Positions 40,556 through 49,121 of a stretch of 64,000 nt of DNA are shown here, piece by piece; the stretch's first letter is position 1; each line of letters starts with the position of its first letter. Position numbers and translations under genes: made by a program. Under the pieces are notes generated by a model. The model did not search any database. It was not told the DNA's origin and saw nothing but the letters and a program-made list of their open reading frames with translations. Source of the DNA: Pseudonocardia sp. DSM 110487 (GTDB lineage Bacteria > Actinomycetota > Actinomycetes > Mycobacteriales > Pseudonocardiaceae); assembly GCF_019468565.1 (NCBI RefSeq), contig NZ_CP080521.1:4588001-4652000 (forward strand), read 5' to 3'.

Positions 40556-41547
40556 CGGCGGTCGCGATCCGTCCCCGCTGGTCCCCTCCACCGAGCCTGC
40601 GGCTCGTCGGCAGGCGGCTGCTGATGGTCGTCCCGATCATCCTCGGGGTGAGCATCCTGACGTTCTGGGTGCTCGCCCTGATCCCCGGCAATGCCGCGCA
40701 GCAGCTGCTCGGGCCGGAGGCCACCCCGGAGCAGATCCGGGCGCTCGAGCTCGAGCTCGGGCTCGACCGGCCCGCGGTGCTGCGCTACCTGGACTGGCTC
40801 GGCGGCGCGGTCACCGGTGACCTCGGTACCTCGCTGGTGAACGGCCAGTCAGTGACGGGCCAGATCGCCGAGCGGATGGCCGTCACCGCCGAGCTGGTGG
40901 CGCTCGCGTTCGTCGTCTCGCTCGGCCTGGCCGTGCCGGTGGCGCTGCTGGCGGCGTACCGGCCGAACCGGCTGTTCGACCGGGTGAGCATGCTCGTGAG
41001 CATCACCGGCCTCTCGGTGGCCAACTACGTCCTCGCGCTGCTGCTGGTGCTGGTCTTCGCGGTGGAGCTGACGCTGTTCCCGGCCATCGGGTTCGTCCCG
41101 CTGTCGGAGGGGGTGGCGGGCAACCTGCACTCGCTGGCGCTCCCGGCAGCCGCGATCGCGTTCCCGCTGTTCTGCTTCTACACCCGGTTCCTGCGCGGTG
41201 ACCTCGTCGACCAGCTGCAGGGGGAGGACTACATCACCACCGCGCGGGCGAAGGGCATCGGGCCGTGGCAGGTGCTGCTGCGCCACGCGTTCCGCAACTC
41301 GGCGTTCGGCCTGATCACCGTGGTCGGGCTGAACCTCGGCACGCTGCTCGGCGGCACCGTGATCGTCGAGCAGATCTTCGCCCTCCCCGGGATGGGGCAG
41401 CTGATGCTCCAGGCGATCAACACCCGCGACGCGACGGTGGTGCAGGGCTGCGTCGTGGTGTTCGCCGTGGTCGCCGTGCTGGCCAACCTGGCCGCCGACC
41501 TGCTCTACGCCGTTCTCGACCCGAGGATCCGCTATGGCAGTCGTTGA
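40552..41547 (+). CDS. DppB-type ABC transporter permease
   Basis: A 331-residue inner-membrane subunit. The N-terminal segment RRLLMVVPIILGVSILTFWV and LGLDRPAVLRYLDWLGGAVTG are DppB-type; the ATPase-contact loop is EDYITTARAKGIGPWQVLLRHAFRN. About six membrane segments are expected. The GTG at 40552 overlaps the binding-protein stop and has GGAGGG seven bases before it, so it is preferred to the GTG at 40537. It pairs with the DppC-type permease that overlaps its 3' end by 14 bases. Confidence 0.92.
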   Translation: MTAVAIRPRWSPPPSLRLVGRRLLMVVPIILGVSILTFWVLALIPGNAAQQLLGPEATPEQIRALELELGLDRPAVLRYLDWLGGAVTGDLGTSLVNGQSVTGQIAERMAVTAELVALAFVVSLGLAVPVALLAAYRPNRLFDRVSMLVSITGLSVANYVLALLLVLVFAVELTLFPAIGFVPLSEGVAGNLHSLALPAAAIAFPLFCFYTRFLRGDLVDQLQGEDYITTARAKGIGPWQVLLRHAFRNSAFGLITVVGLNLGTLLGGTVIVEQIFALPGMGQLMLQAINTRDATVVQGCVVVFAVVAVLANLAADLLYAVLDPRIRYGSR

Positions 41548-42403
41548 GGCCGTTCCCGCGTCGGCCGGGCCCGACGAGGCGCGGAGGTCGGGGAGTCTGG
41601 CGCGCAACCTGGAGATCGTGGTGCCCGCCGGGGCGCTCGTGGTCATCGCCGCCGCCTGCTTCCTCGGGCCGCTGGTGCTGCCGGTGCCGCCGCCGACCGG
41701 GGGGAGCGTGCTCGAGTCCTACCTCGACGCCGGCTCGCCGGGGCACCTGTTGGGCACCGACCCCAACGGCAACGACATCCTCTCGCGGATCCTGCACGGC
41801 GGGCGGTCGTCGCTCGTGGTGGCGATCGCGGTGAACGTGCTCGGGCTGGTGGTCGGCGGCACACTCGGGGCGCTCTCGGGCTACCTCGGCGGCGCGGTCG
41901 ACACGGTGATCATGCGGGTGCTGGACGTGCTCATCGCGTTCCCGTCGCTGGTGCTCACCCTTGCCGTGGCGCAGAGCCTCGGCGCGAGCCAGACCAACAC
42001 GATCCTCGCGCTCGCCTTCTTCTCGATCCCCGCATTCGCGCGGATCTCCCGCGCGGCGACGCTGCGCCTGCGCGAGCTGCCGTTCATGGCGGCGGCGCAG
42101 CTCTGCGGGACGCCGGGACGGCGGGTGCTGCTGCGCCACATCGCCCCGAACATCACCCCGCAGCTGATCACGTTCGGGATGCTGGGGATGGGCATCGTCA
42201 TGGTGATCGAGGGGGCGCTGTCCTTCCTCGGCCTCGGCATCCCGCTGCCCGCGCCCAGCTGGGGCAACATGATCGCGCAGGGGCAGCAGAGCCTCTCGGC
42301 CACACCGATGCTCGTGGTCTGGCCGTGCGCGGCGCTCTTCGTGACGGTGCTGGCCTTCAACCTGCTCGGCGAAACGCTGCGGGCACGGTGGAGCGGCCGA
42401 TGA
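41534..42403 (+). CDS. DppC-type ABC transporter permease
   Basis: A 289-residue inner-membrane subunit. HLLGTDPNGNDILSRILHGG is the characteristic DppC opening after the first membrane segment. SRAATLRLRELPFMAAAQLCG is the ATPase-contact loop, and ALSFLGLGIPLPAPSWGNMI closes the protein as in other family members. The ATG at 41534 lies within the end of the DppB-type gene, and the next ATPase gene overlaps its stop by ATGA. It is the second half of the membrane channel. Confidence 0.93.
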   Translation: MAVVEAVPASAGPDEARRSGSLARNLEIVVPAGALVVIAAACFLGPLVLPVPPPTGGSVLESYLDAGSPGHLLGTDPNGNDILSRILHGGRSSLVVAIAVNVLGLVVGGTLGALSGYLGGAVDTVIMRVLDVLIAFPSLVLTLAVAQSLGASQTNTILALAFFSIPAFARISRAATLRLRELPFMAAAQLCGTPGRRVLLRHIAPNITPQLITFGMLGMGIVMVIEGALSFLGLGIPLPAPSWGNMIAQGQQSLSATPMLVVWPCAALFVTVLAFNLLGETLRARWSGR

Positions 42404-43422
42404 CCACAGGACGGGTGGCGGCCGACGCCGAGCCGATCGCGCTGGAGAAGGAACCGGCGCCGCTGCTCGAGGTGAGCGATCTTCGGGTGCGCTTCACGCG
42501 GGCCGGCCGCGCGGTGTACGCGGTGAACGGCCTGTCCTACCGCCTCGCGCAGGGCCGGATGCTCGCGATCATCGGCGAGTCCGGGTCGGGCAAGAGCGTG
42601 AGCTCGCGGGCGTTGATGGGCCTGCTGCCACCGACGGCGCAGGTGAGCGGCTCGGCCCGGTTCGACGGGACGGAGCTGGTGGGCCTTCCGGAGCGGGAGA
42701 TGCGCCGCCGCCGGGGCGCCGACATCGCGATGGTGTTCCAGGACCCGGCCCGATCGCTCAACCCGACGATGCGGATCGGCGCGCAGATCACGGAGGCGGT
42801 CCAGGCGCACGCGCGGCTGGACCGGAACGCGGCGAAGGAGCGCGCGATCGAGCTGCTGCAGCTCGTGCGCCTGCCCGCGCCGGAGCGCCGCTTCCACGAG
42901 TACCCGCACCAGCTCTCGGGTGGGATGCGGCAGCGCGTGATGATCGCGATCGCGCTCGCCGCTCGGCCACGGCTGCTCATCGCCGACGAGGCGACGACCG
43001 CGCTGGACGTCACGACGCAGGCGCAGATCATGGAGCTGCTGGTCGAGCTGCGGCAGCAGCTCGGCATGGCGGTGATCCTGATCAGTCACGACCTCGCGCT
43101 GGCCGCGAGCTACGCCGACGACGTCGTCGTCATGTACGGCGGGCGGGCCGTGGAGCGGGCCCCCGCCGCCACGCTGTTCGCGTCGGTGCGGATGCCCTAC
43201 ACCCGCGCCTTGCTGGGCGCGATCCCGCTGCTGGAACGCCCTGCGCACACGGAGCTGCCGGTGGTGCCGGGGCAGCCGCCCGACCCGGCCGCCTTGCCGG
43301 CGGGGTGCCCGTTCCGGCCGCGCTGCGGCTCGGCCGGCGACGAGTGCGCGACGGCGCCGCCGTTCGACGAGCACGAGCCGGGGCACTGGTGGGCGTGCTG
43401 GCACCCGGAGGAAGAGAGATGA
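42400..43422 (+). CDS. DppD-type ABC transporter ATP-binding protein
   Basis: A 340-residue nucleotide-binding subunit. Walker A is IIGESGSGKSVSSRALMG, the signature is HQLSGGMRQRVMIAIAL, and Walker B LLIADEATTALDV with the switch His in LISHDLALA. The C-terminal oligopeptide-transporter extension has four Cys within PAGCPFRPRCGSAGDECA and the terminal WWACW. Start: ATG at 42400, overlapping the DppC-type stop. It works as a heterodimer with the next gene product. Confidence 0.94.
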   Translation: MTTGRVAADAEPIALEKEPAPLLEVSDLRVRFTRAGRAVYAVNGLSYRLAQGRMLAIIGESGSGKSVSSRALMGLLPPTAQVSGSARFDGTELVGLPEREMRRRRGADIAMVFQDPARSLNPTMRIGAQITEAVQAHARLDRNAAKERAIELLQLVRLPAPERRFHEYPHQLSGGMRQRVMIAIALAARPRLLIADEATTALDVTTQAQIMELLVELRQQLGMAVILISHDLALAASYADDVVVMYGGRAVERAPAATLFASVRMPYTRALLGAIPLLERPAHTELPVVPGQPPDPAALPAGCPFRPRCGSAGDECATAPPFDEHEPGHWWACWHPEEER

Positions 43423-44513
43423 GCGCAGTAAAGGATCCGCTGCTCCGGGCCCGGAACATCGTGCAGGAGTTCCCGGTGCGCGGAGCAGGGGGCCTGCGCG
43501 GCGGGGTGGTGCACGCCGTGTCGGACGTGTCGTTCGACGTGCACACCGGCGAGACGCTCGGGATCGTGGGCGAGACCGGCTCCGGGAAATCCACCCTCGC
43601 GCGGTCGCTGGTGCAGGCGCCGCGGCCGAAGTCGGGCGAGGTGTTGTTCCAGGGCAGCGATCTGGTGCGGCTGCGCTGGAAGCGCCTTGTGGCAGCGCGC
43701 CGGCACGTGCAGATGGTGTACCAGGATCCGTTCGGCTCGCTGAACCCGCGCTGGCGGGTCACGGAGCTGGTCGAGGAGCCGCTGCTGGGATACGGCGTGA
43801 AGGGTGCGGAGCGGCGCCGCCGCCGGGTGCGGGAGCTGCTCGACCTCGTCGGCCTCGACCCCTCGGTGTTCGGCGGGCGCAGGCCGCGGGAGCTGTCCGG
43901 CGGGCAGTGCCAGCGCGTGGCCATCGCCAGGGCGATCGCCCTCGACCCGGCCCTGGTGATCTGCGACGAGGCGGTGTCCTCACTCGACGTGCTGATCCAG
44001 GCGCAGGTGCTGAACCTGTTCGAGCGGCTGAGGTCGGAGCTGGGGCTGTCGTACCTGTTCATCGCCCACGACCTGGCGCTCGTCAAGCAGGTGAGCGACC
44101 GGGTGGCCGTGATGCACCTCGGGCAGCTCGCCGAGATCGGCCCCGCCGACGCGCTGTACCGGGGGCCGCTGCACCCCTACACCGCCGCGCTGCTCGACTC
44201 CGTGCCCGGCCTCGACCCGGCCACCGGGCGCGCCCGGCGGCCCGTGCCGCTGCGCGGTGAGCCGCCCTCGCCGCTCGATCCGCCGAGCGGCTGCCGGTTC
44301 CGCACTCGCTGCCCGCGCGCCCAGGACCGGTGCGCGGTGGAGGAACCGACGCTGCAGGAGCACTCGCCGGGGCACAGCGTGGCGTGCCACTTCCCGCTGG
44401 ACACTCCCGAGCCGGACCGCGGGGAACCGCGACATCTGACCCGCTCCGCGCCCGACACCACGGCGGGACGGCGCGGACATCTGCAGGTCGAGCCCTTGCC
44501 CGGCCGTTCCTAG
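43419..44513 (+). CDS. DppF-type ABC transporter ATP-binding protein
   Basis: A 364-residue nucleotide-binding subunit. Walker A is IVGETGSGKSTLARSLVQ, Walker B LVICDEAVSSLDV, and the signature RELSGGQCQRVAIARAIA. The C-terminal Cys-rich extension (PSGCRFRTRCPRAQDRC) is followed by about 50 poorly conserved residues, longer than usual. The ATG at 43419 overlaps the previous stop (ATGA). It completes the first oligopeptide-type importer (38948-44513). A 68-bp gap with A-rich CTCAAAACGG follows before the next importer. Confidence 0.93.
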   Translation: MSAVKDPLLRARNIVQEFPVRGAGGLRGGVVHAVSDVSFDVHTGETLGIVGETGSGKSTLARSLVQAPRPKSGEVLFQGSDLVRLRWKRLVAARRHVQMVYQDPFGSLNPRWRVTELVEEPLLGYGVKGAERRRRRVRELLDLVGLDPSVFGGRRPRELSGGQCQRVAIARAIALDPALVICDEAVSSLDVLIQAQVLNLFERLRSELGLSYLFIAHDLALVKQVSDRVAVMHLGQLAEIGPADALYRGPLHPYTAALLDSVPGLDPATGRARRPVPLRGEPPSPLDPPSGCRFRTRCPRAQDRCAVEEPTLQEHSPGHSVACHFPLDTPEPDRGEPRHLTRSAPDTTAGRRGHLQVEPLPGRS

Positions 44514-44581
44514 CATCACACGAAAAGGGCATCTCAAAACGGACATCCGGCATCGACGCCGCCAGAGAGTGGGTTTCGAAG

Positions 44582-45634
44582 ATGAACTCCCCGTCCCACC
44601 GACATCTCAGCCGGGCCCTCGCCGCGCTCGTCTCGGGTCTCGCCCTGCTCCTCGCGGGTTGCGGCGGTGCGGCCCCTGCGGGCGGCGCGCCGGGCAGCGG
44701 TGATCTCACGCCCGTCACGTTCCTCAACGTCCTGCCCATCGAGAGCCTCACGTTCACCCCGGAGATCGTCGCCAAGGAAGGTGGCTATTTCGAGCGCGAG
44801 GGCCTGGACGTGCAGTTCCAGGTGACGCGGGGAAGCGCGCAGGCGATCCAGACCGTCATCGCGGGCGGCGCGCTCGTCACGCGCGTGAGCGACTCCGAGA
44901 TGATGGTCGCCGTCGGCGGCCGCGACGCGCCGGTCAGCGCGTTCGGGCAGCCGTCGCAGCAGGCGACGATCCGGATCGTCTCGGCGGCCGACGACCCGAT
45001 CCGCGGCCCGGCGGACCTGCGCGGCAAGACGATCGGCATCCCGTCGGAGGGCGGCACCAGCGAGACACTCATCGACACCCTCGCCAGGACCGCAGGGCTC
45101 ACCGATGCCGACGTGAAGAAGCAGGTCGTGGGGCTCGCTCCCGGCATCTACGAGCTGGTGCAACAGGGCCGCATCGACGCCTACGTGGTGGCACTGGACA
45201 CCGCGGTGACCGTCCAGCGCCAGCAGCCCGACGCAGTGGTGCTCGACCCATCGCAGGTGATCGCGGGCGGCACCCAGGTCTACATGACCTCGCAGGCGGC
45301 GCTCGCCGACCCCGCGCAGCGCGACGTGCTGCAGCGCTTCCTGCGGGCGGTGAAGGCCTCCCAGGAGTCGGTGATCGCCGACCAGCCGCTCGACTCCACG
45401 CTGAAGACGCTCGGGGACGCCTACGACATCCCGATCCTGCGCGAGCCCGACGTCGCCAAGGAGACCCTGCGCCAGTACATCGCCAGCTGGCAGGCGAGCG
45501 GGGAGCTGCTGAAGATCGCTCCGGACCAGTGGTCGCGCGTGTACGACGAGGCGGTGGCCGAGCAGCTCGTGCCCGGCGGCCTCGACGCGAACGGGAGGTT
45601 CACCAACGACCTGCTGCCGGGAGCGTCGTCGTGA
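44582..45634 (+). CDS. NMT1/SsuA/TauA-type ABC substrate-binding lipoprotein
   Basis: A 350-residue extracytoplasmic binding protein of the nitrate/sulfonate/taurine/thiamine-precursor class. Its signal segment SRALAALVSGLALLLAGC ends in the lipobox LLAGC. IVAKEGGYFEREGLDVQFQ, GPADLRGKTIGIPSEGGTSE and YVVALDTAVTVQ are typical. The ATG at 44582 lacks a clear ribosome site, but it is the only in-frame start giving a normal signal peptide. It heads the three-gene importer 44582-47270, which directly precedes the second UGSC module; its ligand could be that module's substrate. Confidence 0.9.
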   Translation: MNSPSHRHLSRALAALVSGLALLLAGCGGAAPAGGAPGSGDLTPVTFLNVLPIESLTFTPEIVAKEGGYFEREGLDVQFQVTRGSAQAIQTVIAGGALVTRVSDSEMMVAVGGRDAPVSAFGQPSQQATIRIVSAADDPIRGPADLRGKTIGIPSEGGTSETLIDTLARTAGLTDADVKKQVVGLAPGIYELVQQGRIDAYVVALDTAVTVQRQQPDAVVLDPSQVIAGGTQVYMTSQAALADPAQRDVLQRFLRAVKASQESVIADQPLDSTLKTLGDAYDIPILREPDVAKETLRQYIASWQASGELLKIAPDQWSRVYDEAVAEQLVPGGLDANGRFTNDLLPGASS

Positions 45635-46482
45635 GCAGGCTGTCCGACACCGCCAGGGTCGCCGAGTCGCTCGCAGGCCCCGGCGCGGGCACGGCGGAGC
45701 TGGAGCTCCGCGATGTCGACAAGATCTACAAGGGCAGGCGCGGCGCCACCACCGAGGCGCTGCGCGGAATCTCGCTCGCCGTGCGGACCGGAGAGTTCGT
45801 CTCGCTCGTCGGCCGCTCCGGATGCGGCAAGACCACGCTGCTGCGGATCCTCGGCGGACTGGTCACCCCGACCAGTGGCGACGTCCTCATCGGCGGGCAG
45901 AACCTCTGGAAGGGCAGCAGCCGGGACCCGGCGGCGCTGGAGAAGTTCGGGATCGTCTTCCAGGAGGCGAACCTGTTCCCCTGGTTCTCCATCGAGGACA
46001 ACATCGCGCTGCCGCTGAAGCTGCGTGGCGTCGACAAGCGGCGCCGCCGCGAGCGCGCAGGGGAGCTGTGCGACCTGGTCGGGCTCGGCGGGTTCGAGAA
46101 GGCCTACCCGCGCGAGCTCTCCGGCGGCATGCGGCAGCGGGCCGCGATCGCCCGCGCGCTCTCCTACGACCCGTCGATCCTGCTCATGGACGAGCCGTTC
46201 GGCGCGCTAGACGCGCTCACCCGCGACCGCATGAACCTCGAGCTGCAGCGCATCTCGGTGGTCACCGGCGCCACCGTCGTGTTCGTGACGCACTCGATCA
46301 CCGAGGCGGTGTTCCTCTCCGACCGGGTCGTGCTGCTGTCGCCGCGGCCGGGCCGGATCCGGTCGGTCACGCCGGTCGGGTTCCCACGGCCGCGGTCGCT
46401 CGACGTGGAGACCGAGACCGGGTTCCAGGAGATCGTGCGTCGGCTGCGTCGCGAACTGGACGAGGACGGGGAGGAGGGCTGA
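45631..46482 (+). CDS. SsuB/TauB-type ABC transporter ATP-binding protein
   Basis: A 283-residue nucleotide-binding subunit. Walker A is LVGRSGCGKTTLLRILGG, the Q-loop region VFQEANLFPWFSIEDNIALP is characteristic of nitrate/taurine/sulfonate importers, the signature is RELSGGMRQRAAIARAL, and Walker B ILLMDEPFGALDALTRD. The switch His lies in FVTHSITEAVFLSDRV. The GTG at 45631 overlaps the binding-protein stop (GTGA), and the permease start overlaps its own stop (TGATG). Confidence 0.94.
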   Translation: MSRLSDTARVAESLAGPGAGTAELELRDVDKIYKGRRGATTEALRGISLAVRTGEFVSLVGRSGCGKTTLLRILGGLVTPTSGDVLIGGQNLWKGSSRDPAALEKFGIVFQEANLFPWFSIEDNIALPLKLRGVDKRRRRERAGELCDLVGLGGFEKAYPRELSGGMRQRAAIARALSYDPSILLMDEPFGALDALTRDRMNLELQRISVVTGATVVFVTHSITEAVFLSDRVVLLSPRPGRIRSVTPVGFPRPRSLDVETETGFQEIVRRLRRELDEDGEEG

Positions 46483-47270
46483 TGGAGCGGGAAGAACGCA
46501 ACTGGTTGCCCTGGGTCAGCACTCCGATCGTGCTCCTGCTGGTCCTCGCGGTCTGGACCCTCGCGGTGACGGCGTTCGGGGTGTCGGAGTTCATCCTGCC
46601 GACGCCGGCCGACGTGGGGGAGGCGGTGCTGCGGATGCTCGCCGACGCCTCGACGTGGGGACACGTGGTCATCACCCTCACCGAGGTGGCGCTCGGGTTC
46701 CTGGCGGCGCTGGCGTTCGGCCTCGTCGCCGGGGTGGTGCTGGGCAGGGCGGAATGGCTGGAGCGGGCCCTGCGCCCCGTCCTGGTTGCGGTGCAGGTGG
46801 TGCCGAAGGTGGCGTTCATCCCGCTCTTCGTCATCTGGTTCGGCTTCGGCGTCACCAGCAAGATCATCATGGCGGCCACGCTGGCCTTCTTCCCGATCAT
46901 GCTGAACGTGATGCTCGGCGTCCGCTCGGTCGAGCGCGGCCACCGCGACGTCATGCTCGGCCTCGGCGCCCGGCGCTGGGCCACCTTCCGCGACCTGGAG
47001 CTGCCCAGCACGTTGCCGTACGTGTTCGCTGGCATGGAGGTCGCCATCGTGTTCGCGGTGATCGGCGCGGTCGTCGGCGAGTTCCTCGGCGGCAGCGAGG
47101 GGCTCGGCTACCTCGTCGTCGTCAGTCTGAACGCGCTCGACGCCCCACAGCTGTTCGCCGTGATCCTGCTGCTCGCCGCCCTCGGCTGCCTGCTGTACCT
47201 GATCGTCAACGGGGCGAAGCGGTTCGTCATCCCGTGGCACGAGTCGGTGCTCGCCCGCGACACGCCCTGA
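46482..47270 (+). CDS. SsuC/TauC-type ABC transporter permease
   Basis: A 262-residue inner-membrane subunit with about six membrane segments. GFLAALAFGLVAGVVLGRAE and VQVVPKVAFIPLFVIWFGFG are characteristic of the SsuC/TauC group. The ATPase-contact region is HRDVMLGLGARRWATFRDLE. The ATG at 46482 overlaps the ATPase stop. It ends 12 bases before the UGSC-family gene, so the importer and UGSC module are very probably one transcript. Confidence 0.93.
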   Translation: MEREERNWLPWVSTPIVLLLVLAVWTLAVTAFGVSEFILPTPADVGEAVLRMLADASTWGHVVITLTEVALGFLAALAFGLVAGVVLGRAEWLERALRPVLVAVQVVPKVAFIPLFVIWFGFGVTSKIIMAATLAFFPIMLNVMLGVRSVERGHRDVMLGLGARRWATFRDLELPSTLPYVFAGMEVAIVFAVIGAVVGEFLGGSEGLGYLVVVSLNALDAPQLFAVILLLAALGCLLYLIVNGAKRFVIPWHESVLARDTP

Positions 47271-47282
47271 GGAAGGAACCCC

Positions 47283-47834
47283 ATGTTCGAGGCGATGGTC
47301 GACCCAACCGCCGGACCCGCCGCCACCGCCGCCGTGCCGCGCCTGGCCACGCGTCCCGCTCGGCTCGACGGGCTGGTGGTCGGCCTTGTGGCGAACCCGA
47401 AGAAGAACGCGGAGCCGTTCCTGGACGCCGTCGGCGAGCTGCTGGCGGCCGAGCACGGCACCGCGGACGTGGTGCGCACCCGCAAGACGAGCATCACCGA
47501 CCCCATCGCGCCTGCCGTGCTCGACGAGCTGGCGCAGCGCTGCGACGTCGTGCTCATCGGCGTGGGCGACTGCGGCTCGTGCAGCGCGGCGGCCGTGGCC
47601 GACGGGATCGCGTTCGAGGCCGCGGGCGTGCCGGCGGCCGTGATCTGCACCGACGCGTTTCGGGTGAGCGCCGACGCGATGGCCCGGCTGCAGGGCAGCC
47701 CCGGCTACACCTACGTCACCACCGCGCACCCACTGGCGCCGCTCGACGCCGACGGCGTGCGCGACCGGGCCCGGCTCGCGCTGCCGGAGCTGGTCGGGAT
47801 GCTCAGCAGCGCGGTACCCGCGGTGGCTCGATGA
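47283..47834 (+). CDS. UGSC-family (seleno)protein homologue, Cys form, copy 2
   Basis: A 183-residue paralogue of the protein at 31941. The signature LIGVGDCGSCSAAAVADG has CGSC at Cys97-Cys100. Other shared blocks are LVANPKKNAEPFLDAVGELL and AAVICTDAFRVSADAMARL, and the C-terminal HPLAPLDADGVRDRARLA corresponds to HPVAILTPDQVRERAARLA in copy 1. The selenocysteine position is an ordinary TGC Cys codon. The ATG at 47283 has GGAAGGAA upstream. It is cytoplasmic. Unlike copy 1 it follows an ABC importer rather than an acyl ligase. Confidence 0.86.
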   Translation: MFEAMVDPTAGPAATAAVPRLATRPARLDGLVVGLVANPKKNAEPFLDAVGELLAAEHGTADVVRTRKTSITDPIAPAVLDELAQRCDVVLIGVGDCGSCSAAAVADGIAFEAAGVPAAVICTDAFRVSADAMARLQGSPGYTYVTTAHPLAPLDADGVRDRARLALPELVGMLSSAVPAVAR

Positions 47835-48892
47835 CCGCACTCCAGGAGGACACCCAGCGGCTCCACTACACGCGCGCGGCGATCGAGCACGCCTACGAGC
47901 AGGGCTGGACCGACGGGCTGCCGATCGTGCCCGTCACAGCCGACGTGGTGGAGGAGTTCTTGGCCGCCACCCCTCGGCCGCGCGACGAGGTGGTGGCCGC
48001 GGTGCCGCACCTCGGGCGCGAGTGCACCGTGGAGCAGGCCGCGATCAACGCCGCCATGGCCGGATGCAGGCCCGAGTACCTGCCGGTCGTGCTGGCCGCG
48101 TGGGACGCGCTGATGCGGCAGCGGGTGGTGACCGGCGGCGGCTGGCAGAGCACCAGCGGCCCGGCCCCGCTGATCGTGGTCAACGGCCCGATCCGCGGTG
48201 AGCTGGGCATCAACTCAGCGGGCGGCGTGCTCGGCCCGGGCTTCCGGGCCAACGCGACGATCGCGCGCGCCATCGGGCTGGTCGTCCGCAACGTGTTCGG
48301 CATCCGGCCGCAGGAGCTCGAGCAGTCCACCCAGGGCATCCCCGGGCGGTTCACGCTCTGCATCGGGGAGAACGAGGAGGAGAGCCCTTGGGAGCCCCTC
48401 GCCACCGAGCTCGGGCTGGCCCCCGGCACCGACGCGGTCTCGGCGATGCTGCTGCGCACCTGCGAGTTCGTCGACAACCGGCACACCTCGGAGCCCGAGC
48501 AGGTGCTGTGGGACATCGCCGACACCGTCGCGCGCACCGGCGCCGCGATCGGGCGGCACTCCTCGGCCGGGCTCGTGCTCGGCGTCGAGCACGCCCAGCT
48601 GCTGGCAGCAGGCGGCTTCTCGAAGGCCGATGTGCAGCGCTGGATCTCCGAGCACGCCTTCCGCAGCCACACCGAGATGCGGCTCGCCGGCAAGAGCCTC
48701 GACGGGCAGGAGGGGCCGGGCGTCGACGAGCACGGCCTGCACGTCGTGCCCGACCCGGAGCAGATCCCGATCGTCGTGGCAGGGGCGCGCAACGCCGCCA
48801 TGTCGATGGTCGTGCGCCCGTTCGGCTTCGGCGGCTGGTCGCGCACCGCCCACCCGATCCGGCAGAAGGCAGAAGGAGGACCGGCAACGTGA
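47831..48892 (+). CDS. Conserved partner of the UGSC-family protein, copy 2
   Basis: A 353-residue paralogue of the protein at 32492. It keeps AINAAMAGCRPEYLPVVLAA (Cys79), GGGWQSTSGPAPLIVVNGP, GPGFRANATIARAIGLVV, IGENEEESPWEPLA and CEFVDNRHTSEPEQVL. The longest differences lie in the region after ADVQRWISEHA, which may determine substrate. The ATG at 47831 overlaps the UGSC stop (ATGA). A third gene starts inside its own stop. I see no characterised domain, signal peptide or membrane segment. Confidence 0.82.
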   Translation: MTALQEDTQRLHYTRAAIEHAYEQGWTDGLPIVPVTADVVEEFLAATPRPRDEVVAAVPHLGRECTVEQAAINAAMAGCRPEYLPVVLAAWDALMRQRVVTGGGWQSTSGPAPLIVVNGPIRGELGINSAGGVLGPGFRANATIARAIGLVVRNVFGIRPQELEQSTQGIPGRFTLCIGENEEESPWEPLATELGLAPGTDAVSAMLLRTCEFVDNRHTSEPEQVLWDIADTVARTGAAIGRHSSAGLVLGVEHAQLLAAGGFSKADVQRWISEHAFRSHTEMRLAGKSLDGQEGPGVDEHGLHVVPDPEQIPIVVAGARNAAMSMVVRPFGFGGWSRTAHPIRQKAEGGPAT

Positions 48893-49119
48893 GCATCGAC
48901 GAGAACGCCCTCGCCGGGCTGCGCAGCACCCTGGAGGCGGACGACTACCGGATGGCGCTCGCCGAGACCGGCGACCGCGTCGAGGTGACGATCACCGCGG
49001 GACCGGCGGCGTGCGAGGACTGCCTGGTCCCGAAGCCGATCATGCGCAACATCCTGCACGCGGCGCTCGGCGTGCCCGAGGACGCGATCGTGCTGAAGTA
49101 TCCCGCGGACGCGAGCTGA
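48889..49119 (+). CDS. Small CxxC protein, third member of the UGSC module
   Basis: A 76-residue protein. The core ITAGPAACEDCLVPKPIM carries a CxxC pair (Cys41-Cys44), followed by an amphipathic segment RNILHAALGVPEDAIVLKYP. The GTG at 48889 overlaps the partner stop (GTGA) and has AGAAGGAGG ahead of it, so it is clearly translated. The size and CxxC faintly recall NifU-C-type scaffolds, but the sequence does not show that family's CxxC context convincingly. A role as thiol donor, metal carrier or small subunit is inference. Copy 1 at 31941-33559 has no such gene. Confidence 0.72.
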   Translation: MSIDENALAGLRSTLEADDYRMALAETGDRVEVTITAGPAACEDCLVPKPIMRNILHAALGVPEDAIVLKYPADAS

Positions 49120-49121
49120 CC

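Noticed and set aside
47283..49119. Glycine-reductase-like or nitrile-hydratase-like enzyme for the UGSC module
   Set aside because: The Cys motif is superficially similar to other U/C-x-x-C redox motifs, but no other glycine reductase or nitrile hydratase signature or partner gene is present.
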